DNA from: Pseudodesulfovibrio thermohalotolerans
Lineage (GTDB): Bacteria > Desulfobacterota > Desulfovibrionia > Desulfovibrionales > Desulfovibrionaceae
Length of the DNA stretch: 64,000 bases
Reading direction: 5' to 3'
Assembly (NCBI RefSeq): GCF_021353295.2
Contig: NZ_CP120635.1
Coordinates: 2,497,501-2,561,500 of the forward strand
Part shown: positions 26,406 through 34,000 of the stretch, piece after piece
How positions within the stretch are numbered: the stretch's first letter is position 1
How the letters are laid out: every line of letters starts with the position of its first letter
Position numbers and translations under genes: made by a program
The notes under the pieces: model-generated
Told to the model about the DNA's origin: nothing
Databases searched by the model: none
Seen by the model: the letters and a program-made list of their open reading frames with translations, nothing else

Positions 26406-27243
26406 GTGAATCTCCTTCCTGAAATTCGGGGCAGTGCCCCGGGACAAAGCGAACCCACGGGTCCGCCTATGGCGCGAACGCGCCACACAACAACCGACAC
26501 GGGACAAATCAATGTCCGTTTCCCACAGAAGGAAAAATCCTGAGAATCCATTCAATAGGGGGTGCCACCACGCAGGCTCGTTCGTCCTGCGCGTAAAGCG
26601 GTGGCCGTGGGGGAATTTCGACAACGGCAGATTTCTAGATACCTGTCGTTTGTCCGGCGGGGGTGCTGTGTTCTAGCCTGGCGTTTGGATGTGAAAGTGT
26701 GCCGTTTGGAAATAAATGGCAGCGATGTGCTTGGTGTTACGGCACGTTAGTGCCTACTTAAGCGTTCATCAGTTTAGACTTGCGTCAAAACTTATGAACG
26801 CGCCTTGGGTGCGTTTTACCTCCTTCTAGTGACCGATTTATCCGGTGGATATGCCCTACCATATGACGCCGCAAAACCTTCGCGCAAGCTCCAGCGGCAC
26901 GAATTCTTCACCTCCCGCCGTTTTCCCTGCGAGCGTGACGCAAGCAGCCGTCAAGGCAAGGCCAAGCCCTTCGGGCGGACGCTTCGCGGTTCCGGCCTTG
27001 CCCCGACGACTTTGCTTGCGTCGTGACCACCGCAGGCGATGGCGAGAGGGATGGCGGTTTTGACTCCGGCTCAAGGGATTGAAGACCGTGGTTGCAAATC
27101 CGTCATAAATTCGTTTGAAAATGAATAGATACTGATTGGCTTGCATGGTTGTTCGATTGGCTGATGAATCAGTTTACTAGAGAGAAATGGAAGGGTAACA
27201 ATCAGAAACCTCTTTTGAATCACATAAAATGAATTCAACGCAT
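26406..27243. other. 838 bp without a recognisable gene, with several structured stretches
   Basis: Only short open frames occur, none with family similarity I recognise. A branched hairpin lies at 26564-26605 (GCCACC...GGTGGC enclosing CGCAGG...CCTGCG). A second inverted repeat pairs GCGTTCAT near 26762 with ATGAACGC near 26795. A GC-rich block at about 26880-27060 resembles worn coding DNA on the minus strand. The position next to two recombinase genes would suit an origin or transfer site, but nothing proves it. Confidence 0.4.
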
Positions 27244-27662
27244 GGACCTGCCCTATCCGTTTGTACCACCCGCGATGTTAGTGCTCCCCCCTTGGCGTTT
27301 GGAGGGCTGGCTCCACTCTCCCCCCGGGGGGAGAGTGGCCTTGGGCGCGGGTGGCTTGTATCCCAGAGCGCTGTGAGGCCTGAATGTGTTGTACTCCCAA
27401 CGCCACTCGTCGATCAAGTAGCGAGCTTCCCTGAGCGTTGTGAAGATTTCTCCATTGAGGAGTTCATCACGTAATTTACCGTTGAAACTCTCGTTGTATC
27501 CGTTCTCCCAAGGGCTTCCCGGTTCAATAAACAAAGTCTTCACTCCGACTCGTCCCAGCCATTTTCTGACGGCTTTTGCCGTGAACTCCGGTCCGTTATC
27601 CGATCTGATGTGATCCGGTGCTCCCCGTTCAACAAACAGCCTGCTCAAGCGGTAAAGCACAT
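27244..27662 (-). mobile_element. Truncated inverted copy of the neighbouring IS3-family element
   Basis: The sequence is the reverse complement of 28493-28911: the C-terminal third of orfB and the right terminus. It reads from VLYRLSRLFVERGAPDH to the terminal residues without change. It forms a 419-bp inverted repeat with the complete element, about 830 bases apart. Confidence 0.9.
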
Positions 27663-27727
27663 TGACCCGCCCATGAAAAACTGGTCCAGGCCCAATGTTA
27701 GGGTTATGTGGACAGCAGGAGGTTTCA

Positions 27728-28006
27728 ATGGGCATCAGAAAGCACACACCGGAACAGATTATCGCCAAGCTGCGTGAAGCAGAAGTCCTTTTGGCCCGGG
27801 GAGAAACGGTCCCCAAGGTCAGCCGCAAGCTCGGCGTGACTGAGCAAACCTATTATCGATGGCGCAAAGAATATGGCGGAATGCGTGTCAGTCAGGCCCA
27901 AAAGCTTAAGGAACTGGAGAAAGAGAACTCTCGTCTGAAGCGGTTGGTCGCTGACCTCAATCTGGACAAAATGATTCTGGAAGAAGCGGCAAAGGGAAAC
28001 TTCTGA
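27728..28006 (+). CDS. IS3-family OrfA (helix-turn-helix protein)
   Basis: A 92-residue DNA-binding protein: a helix-turn-helix (IIAKLREAEVLLARGETVPK ... TYYRWRKEYGGM) followed by a leucine-zipper-like helix (LKELEKENSRLKRLVADL) that dimerises with the OrfAB transposase. ATG preceded by GCAGGAGG. The orfB frame lies at -1 relative to this gene, the arrangement that gives an OrfAB fusion by frameshifting. Confidence 0.9.
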   Translation: MGIRKHTPEQIIAKLREAEVLLARGETVPKVSRKLGVTEQTYYRWRKEYGGMRVSQAQKLKELEKENSRLKRLVADLNLDKMILEEAAKGNF

Positions 28007-28050
28007 GCCCTTCGCGCCGCCGTCGTTGTGTATACCGGGTTCGAGAAAAG

Positions 28051-28902
28051 ATGCAGGTATCAGAACGGAAAGCTTGCCGAGTACTTGGACAAGTCCGTTC
28101 TACGCAACGATATGCGTCCAATCCTCGTGCAGATGAAGCTGCACTAACCGCCGCAGTGATTGAATTGGCCACCCAATACGGACGATATGGATACCGTCGG
28201 ATATTGGAACTGCTGCACAGAGATGGTTGGAAGGTCAGCCACACGAGGCTGGAACGCATTTGGCGACGTGAGGGGCTACAAGTCCCGAAAAAACAACCGA
28301 AACGTAAACGACTATGGCTGGCAGATGGCTCCTGCATTCGCCTTCGTCCATGCTGGCCAGGTCATGTTTGGTCGTATGATTTCGTCATGGACAGAACCCA
28401 TGACGGCAAAGCCTTTCGGATGCTCACTGTGATCGATGAATATACTCGTGAGTGTCTGGCAATCGACGTAGCGAGAAGCCTCAAATCGGAAGATGTGCTT
28501 TACCGCTTGAGCAGGCTGTTTGTTGAACGGGGAGCACCGGATCACATCAGATCGGATAACGGACCGGAGTTCACGGCAAAAGCCGTCAGAAAATGGCTGG
28601 GACGAGTCGGAGTGAAGACTTTGTTTATTGAACCGGGAAGCCCTTGGGAGAACGGATACAACGAGAGTTTCAACGGTAAATTACGTGATGAACTCCTCAA
28701 TGGAGAAATCTTCACAACGCTCAGGGAAGCTCGCTACTTGATCGACGAGTGGCGTTGGGAGTACAACACATTCAGGCCTCACAGCGCTCTGGGATACAAG
28801 CCACCCGCGCCCAAGGCCACTCTCCCCCCGGGGGGAGAGTGGAGCCAGCCCTCCAAACGCCAAGGGGGGAGCACTAACATCGCGGGTGGTACAAACGGAT
28901 AG
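28051..28902 (+). CDS. IS3-family OrfB transposase (DDE integrase core)
   Basis: A 283-residue catalytic subunit. The HTH_21 region (RYGYRRILELLHRDGWKV) precedes an rve integrase core with D in VWSYDFVMDRT, D in IRSDNGPEFTAKA and E in NGYNESFNGKLRDELLN, then the C-terminal RPHSALGYKPPAP. The frame is open upstream to about 28001 without ATG (LSPSRRRRCVYRVREK), as expected if it is made as a -1 frameshift fusion with OrfA. All three acidic residues are present, so the element could be active. Confidence 0.9.
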   Translation: MQVSERKACRVLGQVRSTQRYASNPRADEAALTAAVIELATQYGRYGYRRILELLHRDGWKVSHTRLERIWRREGLQVPKKQPKRKRLWLADGSCIRLRPCWPGHVWSYDFVMDRTHDGKAFRMLTVIDEYTRECLAIDVARSLKSEDVLYRLSRLFVERGAPDHIRSDNGPEFTAKAVRKWLGRVGVKTLFIEPGSPWENGYNESFNGKLRDELLNGEIFTTLREARYLIDEWRWEYNTFRPHSALGYKPPAPKATLPPGGEWSQPSKRQGGSTNIAGGTNG

Positions 28903-28911
28903 GGCAGGTCC

Positions 28912-29091
28912 GGGCAGCCATTCCCGCAAGATGTTAAGATGAAGGAGCGCGCCGAAGAAATGCTTGCCTCTATGAGTAAAATAGATCCAGCGTATGAGCT
29001 TTATGACGCGATCCATAAGTCTGCAACAAATAATATAGAACGTTCGCTTGCCGAGAGACGAGCCTTGGACGAAGAAGACGCTGACACATAG
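28912..29091 (+). pseudogene. C-terminal remnant of an unknown gene cut by the IS3 element
   Basis: The frame from the IS boundary reads FPQDVKMKERAEEMLASMSK, then DPAYELYDAIHKSATNN, to a TAG at 29089-29091. It is charged and helical, looks coding, and has no start with a ribosome site except a weak ATG at 28939 (50 residues). The natural reading is the end of a gene whose front part was lost on IS insertion. Family not recognised. Confidence 0.45.
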
Positions 29092-29206
29092 GTCCTCATA
29101 TTATCCATATTAGCTCTATCCTCTCCTGTTCACTAGCTTCGCGGTTCAGTAACACCTTGGCGCAGGAAGAAGGGGGACTAACGGCTCAACTCACATAAAC
29201 GCAAAC

Positions 29207-29812
29207 TCATTTTAATGTTGAATGGCTTGAGGGAATTCCCTTGTGTGTCCCAGTGTACAAGCTGATGAGTTTGTCCAATAGCCTAAAAGATTCATCCGGT
29301 GTGTCCGCCGGGTATACCATGTCATTGGGGATGGATTTGTATCGACGTCGATTGTCTATGGGCTGACCCGCAAGGCGCTCACTCCACCCCCCGCAACGGA
29401 CGCCAATAATCAGTCGCTTATGCGCCCAAGCGAGAGCCATTTCCGACAATGTCCCCGCTCCTCCGCCTACGGCAACAACTGCGTCAGCTTGTGCGACAAG
29501 TATATTACGACCATGATCCAACGAAGAAGGGATAGCTATGTCCACATAGGGGTTCGCGTCGCCAGGATCGCTGCCCGGTAGTACTCCGATGATGGAGCCA
29601 TCTGCCCAGTTGAGAGATTGGCGCCCTCCACGGCACGCGGCTTCCATGACACCTCCAAGCCCTCCGGTCATGAGTCGGTAGCCGCCATCAATGACTCTTT
29701 TGCCAATTTCAAAGGCCAGCTTCTCCTGAGTGGAATCGGGCTCGATCCTCGCGTTGCCAATAACTGCTACCGTTGAGCGACGATTAGGTCGTGTTTTATT
29801 ATCATTCAGCAT
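29207..29812 (-). CDS. LOG-family (TIGR00725-type) putative nucleotide phosphoribohydrolase
   Basis: A 201-residue Rossmann-like protein. VAVIGNARIEPDS, LMTGGLGGVMEAACRGG, GIIGVLP-type (SIIGVLPGSD) and VAVGGGAGTLSEMALAW match the TIGR00725 branch of the LOG/lysine-decarboxylase-like superfamily. Plant and bacterial LOG proteins release bases from nucleoside monophosphates; other superfamily members only bind nucleotides. Its ATG originally lay one base after the stop of the giant gene upstream; an IS3-family insertion now separates them. The last 40 residues are charged and unlike the family. Substrate unknown. Confidence 0.8.
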   Translation of the reverse strand: MLNDNKTRPNRRSTVAVIGNARIEPDSTQEKLAFEIGKRVIDGGYRLMTGGLGGVMEAACRGGRQSLNWADGSIIGVLPGSDPGDANPYVDIAIPSSLDHGRNILVAQADAVVAVGGGAGTLSEMALAWAHKRLIIGVRCGGWSERLAGQPIDNRRRYKSIPNDMVYPADTPDESFRLLDKLISLYTGTHKGIPSSHSTLK

Positions 29813-29866
29813 GTTAGTTTCCTTTAATAGGCTGTGGATTTGTAAAGTCCCCCATCTTAGGGCCAG

Positions 29867-30709
29867 CTAGTAGTAGAGGCTTCCCGCCGTTTTTTGGTGA
29901 GAGCCCAGAGGGCAGGGGGTACCCCCTGCCCTCTGGGCTGCAAATTCCACTGGCGTCATGTCGCCTAGCGATTCATGAGGCCGATCTTCGTTGTACTCCC
30001 TGATAAATCTCTCCGTGCATTCACGCACTTCGCTCAAGCTATCGAAGATATACAAGTCCAAGACCTCTTCCCGATAGGTCCGGTTGAAACGCTCAATATA
30101 TGAGTTTTGCGTCGGCTTGCCTGGCTGTATGAACTCCAGCCCAACACCGTGCTGATCAGCCCAGGCTGCCATGGCCGAACTGGCAAATTCAGGTCCGTTG
30201 TCCATCCTCAGCTTTTCCGGGTAACGACCTCTTTCTTCGGCTACCCGGTCAAGTACCCTGAGCACTCTTCCGGCTGGCAGGTTGGTGTCTACTTCCACGG
30301 CAAGCACCTCTCGATTGAAATCGTCAACAGCATTAAATGTTCTGAAAGCCCGCCCGCTGTAGAGAGTGTCACGCATGAAATCAATCGACCAACAATGGTT
30401 CGCCAGCAGCGGCTGGGCCACGGCTTTCCTTGTCCTTTGGGGGCGACGTTTCTTTGCCTTGCGTTTCAAATTCATTTTCAACAAGCAATAAACCCGCCAG
30501 ACGCGTTTGTGATTCCAAGGGGTCCCCTGCTTGCGAAGCACAGCAAAAAGCTTACTGAAGCCCCATGTGGGCTTTTTCTCGGCCAGTTCAGTCAAAGCGG
30601 CGATGACGGTACTATCGTCGCGCGGATGAGGCTTGTACGCGTAGTAGCTCCGGCTGACGCCAAGAGCTGTACAAGCCTTGCGGACACTCATCTCGAACTC
30701 ACAGATCAT
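29867..30709 (-). CDS. IS3-family OrfB transposase
   Basis: A 280-residue DDE transposase different from the one at 28051. It has an HTH_21 part ([18 protein letters not shown]) and an rve core with D in [12 protein letters not shown] in [14 protein letters not shown] and E in [15 protein letters not shown], ending [14 protein letters not shown]. It lies in the -1 frame relative to orfA and is probably translated as an OrfAB fusion. The C-terminal 25 residues run almost to the left IS end. Confidence 0.9.
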   Translation of the reverse strand: MICEFEMSVRKACTALGVSRSYYAYKPHPRDDSTVIAALTELAEKKPTWGFSKLFAVLRKQGTPWNHKRVWRVYCLLKMNLKRKAKKRRPQRTRKAVAQPLLANHCWSIDFMRDTLYSGRAFRTFNAVDDFNREVLAVEVDTNLPAGRVLRVLDRVAEERGRYPEKLRMDNGPEFASSAMAAWADQHGVGLEFIQPGKPTQNSYIERFNRTYREEVLDLYIFDSLSEVRECTERFIREYNEDRPHESLGDMTPVEFAAQRAGGTPCPLGSHQKTAGSLYY

Positions 30710-30741
30710 GTGCGTGACGAGCTGTTTTCGCTGAACCGGCC

Positions 30742-31008
30742 TCAGAGTTTTTTTTCGATGACATCCTTGAGAGCCATGTTTTCCAGGCTCAGATCCGCAA
30801 ACATCTGCTTGAGCTTACGGTTTTCTGCCTCAAGGTCTTTCATCCGCTCTATGTCGGACGCCTCCATGCCGCCGTACTTGGACTTCCATTTGTAGTACGT
30901 AGCGTTGCTCACGCCGTGCTCTCGGCAGACGTCCTTGACCGTCCGTCCACTTTCCACGGATTTCAAAATCCGCACGATCTGGTGCTCAGTGAATCTTGAT
31001 TTGCGCAT
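30742..31008 (-). CDS. IS3-family OrfA
   Basis: An 88-residue helix-turn-helix protein ([20 protein letters not shown], then [15 protein letters not shown]) with a leucine-rich helix at the end. ATG preceded by CCCAGGAG. First gene of the insertion at 29841-31080. Confidence 0.9.
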   Translation of the reverse strand: MRKSRFTEHQIVRILKSVESGRTVKDVCREHGVSNATYYKWKSKYGGMEASDIERMKDLEAENRKLKQMFADLSLENMALKDVIEKKL

Positions 31009-31075
31009 GTGAAACTCCTGGGCGCAGTTTGGGCCAGAAGTCTCTACTTTGCAATGGACCTACTATACGGGGACT

Positions 31076-34000
31076 TTACAGATTCAGTGGTTCCTTAGCC
31101 ACAATTTGTGCAATGATATCCTCACGACGTTGTGTGTCCGCGCCTTTACCTGTTCCCGATGGCTCATACAGATACAAAGAGTGTCGTATGTGAACAGGAT
31201 TTTTGGCCAGCTCTACCATCGGCAGCATGTAGGCCCAGTCCGTGGCTAGATCAATATACCTTCCATTTAATTTGAACATGGATTCGGGGACGGCATCAAA
31301 GAGATACTTGCGGAAGGAGCGTAAATGTTGCCATACATTTCCGCCCCGATTGCCCCTCGGGTCATTAAAGTCGATAGGGTAATGAACATGCTTGTCCGTA
31401 CGCAGCATCGACCCCACGGTGAGGTCGGCTCCCCGCTGATACGCTCCATGCAATTGGTCGAGAGTCCTATCCGAGAGAAGCATGTCGTCGGCGTCCACAG
31501 TGACAATGATTGATCGAGGATTAGCGCAGGCTAAGCGGATCGCCCAGATCATGTTGGCCAGTAAGCCTCGTCTTTTTCGGATATTGAAAACGGATATTTT
31601 ATTTGAATACTTCGAACAACTGCGCTGGATGTATTGTGCCAACTCAGGGGACGATGCATCGTCAATTACGATACATCCCCAATCCTCTCGCTGCTGTTTG
31701 ATTATCGAGTTCAGACAACGCATGAATCGTCCTGGAGTAACGTCTTTTCCGCCAAGGATGAATATGAAAGTTTCATCTCGTAACGGAGCGAACCAGTCCT
31801 CCAGTTTGCCCTGTAGGTCGACATGCCCATCCTGTATTGATGGGATCACCCCCTTTTCTACTCTATCTAAAATCGCCAACCAGGCATCCGTATCGGCCTT
31901 TCTCTCGTTGGGAGGGTGGATAAAGAAAGTTCTTTTGTCGCCTCCACGCCAGGAACAGCCCATTTCAAACCTCATGCGTTGATCCGCAGCGCGATACCAT
32001 GTCAGCTCAAGGCCGCCTTGCGTCACGGCGTTGGGGAATGGTGTCAGGGCGTTAAATCGTTCCATGTGTATCATCGCTCCGCGCACCTCAGTACGCCAAG
32101 GTCCGTTCGAATTTTGGCTTGTGTAAGGCTTGTTCTCTGCGTTGCATATATTTAAAGCCACTGTGGCTGCAGTGGGGTTGTCGGCAAACACCTGTAGCAT
32201 GTCAGCGAGGTAGTCGTGGGTGTGGTCTGTACGTCCGACCATTAAGTCGCTGTCAACCTGTAGGAGATATGGGGTCCTACATTCCTCAAATCCTGACAGG
32301 GTGGAGGCCGTTTGGGGACCGGTTTTCGCGTGGGTGGCGTCTGTTCGGAGTCCAAACCAACGACTATTCAGAGCGACGATTCCTCCCTTCTCTTGGGGGC
32401 TGTATACAATCTTGTCGATCCAGCCGCTTTCAAGCAGTCTATCGCATGCCTCTTTTAATGCCCGCATGTTGCCCGAGGTATATTGGCGAAGAAAACCTTC
32501 TGCGCGTTCATCCACGACCAGGAGTCGTTCAGCAAAGGCCCGGGGCCCTTCCAGTTGCCTGATCAGATGCTGAACTTGGACCTCCAGTGTGGCGGCCTCC
32601 ATGGCGCAGCATTTTATCATGACGGATATTTCGGGAAGGCGGGGTAATGCCTTTAAAACGAATACGCGTACTTCGGATGCAGGTTCGAAACGGTCCATGT
32701 CTATAGTCGGGATTTCAAATTCATCGACAATAGTCAGCCCAAGCAGGGCCAAGTCTCGGATGAGTTTCCTTCTCGGCCTGTAAAATTCAATTCGTGTCTT
32801 GCCTGAGGCTAGGCGTTTCTCCCACCGTAGAGTGCCATCTTTTTCGGATATCGTTCTATTTAAATTTTTGGTTGCTTCCGCTGTATGCCGCACATTGATA
32901 AATTCAGGATCGCAGACAGACACCACGACCGTTCCTCCCGTCTTGGTCATTCGACGAAGGTCTCTTATTGCCTGTGTATATGCGTCATCGTCGAGAGCGC
33001 AAAGCACCCGAGTACAGATGACGGTGCCAAATTTCATATCATTGAGGGAGGAACTTTCTGATAGGAATTGAACATGGCCAGCCATCTCATTCCATCGGGA
33101 TTCCCATATTGACCGAAGGCATGGGTCGGGATCGTAGCCGATTCCCAAAATACCCTTTCGTCCAAGTTGGCCCAGTATGTTCCCCTTGCCGCAGCCGTAG
33201 TCCAGCACCCGATCAGGAGACGATAGCTCAACAATCTCTACTATTTTGTCGTAGTACCCAATTGCCGACTTTATACGTTGCTTTACGGCTTCCATAAAAT
33301 ACTCAAATCCAGCTAGTTCTGGCAGGTTTTTATCCGTGAGAGCGGCCTTCATCACCTCGCTCAGGTCGTTACGGTGGGGATATCTCCAACTTAACCATGC
33401 TCGACGGCACATCGTTTCAAATTCGGATTCCGAATGAAGCTGCTGGATGTCGGAACCGTAATCGATGAGCCTTACTTTCTCATCCACGTTACGCAAATTC
33501 TTGGGATGGATATTCCGGCACACGATTCCGTTCTCATGGCATTCGACCAGCAAGTCGATTAATCCCGGGCCGTTCCCGCCTGTGTACGGAGTCGAATCCT
33601 CATACGGATATGTGAGAATTGCGATACTGTCCTCCTTAATGAGCGATTCCAACGGATACAAGCCGTTCGTGCCAGTCCAAGCGCCCACCTTCGAGGTCAG
33701 AAATTTAATCTGTCGCCGAGCTTCCCTGCTTTTCCAGTAATCGAAGACTTTGAAGACCTTGCAGCCGTCTGTGAGTGCAACCCCCTCACAGCCATGCCCC
33801 AATATTCGAAGATGGCCGTTGATTCCTAACAAACGCCTTACATGATCTTGAGCAGACTGCATCCGCTGAGAGTGTATTCTGCTAACCAAAGGAGTGATGT
33901 CCTTGAGGCGGCGGCGGTGTGCCCTGCATTGTTGGGGCAGTTCTTCCAAAAGACTCTCGACATGTGCCGAGTCAAGGGCGTCAATGCCTTGGGTGATGCG

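Larger units (their letters stand above)
27682..28911 (+). mobile_element. IS3-family insertion sequence, apparently complete (1.23 kb)
   Basis: Two overlapping-frame genes, orfA and orfB, lie between imperfect terminal repeats: TGGTCCAGGCCC at the left and the complement of GGGCAGGTCC at the right. Target duplication not evident. The right part exists again in inverted orientation at 27244-27662. Confidence 0.85.
29841..31080 (-). mobile_element. IS3-family insertion sequence with 4-bp target duplication (1240 bp)
   Basis: Terminal repeats TGTAAAGTCCCC at 29841 and its complement ending at 31080. The target GATT is duplicated at 29837-29840 and 31081-31084. It carries orfA (30742-31008) and orfB (29867-30709) and is probably intact. 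It landed seven codons before the original stop of the giant gene. Confidence 0.92.
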
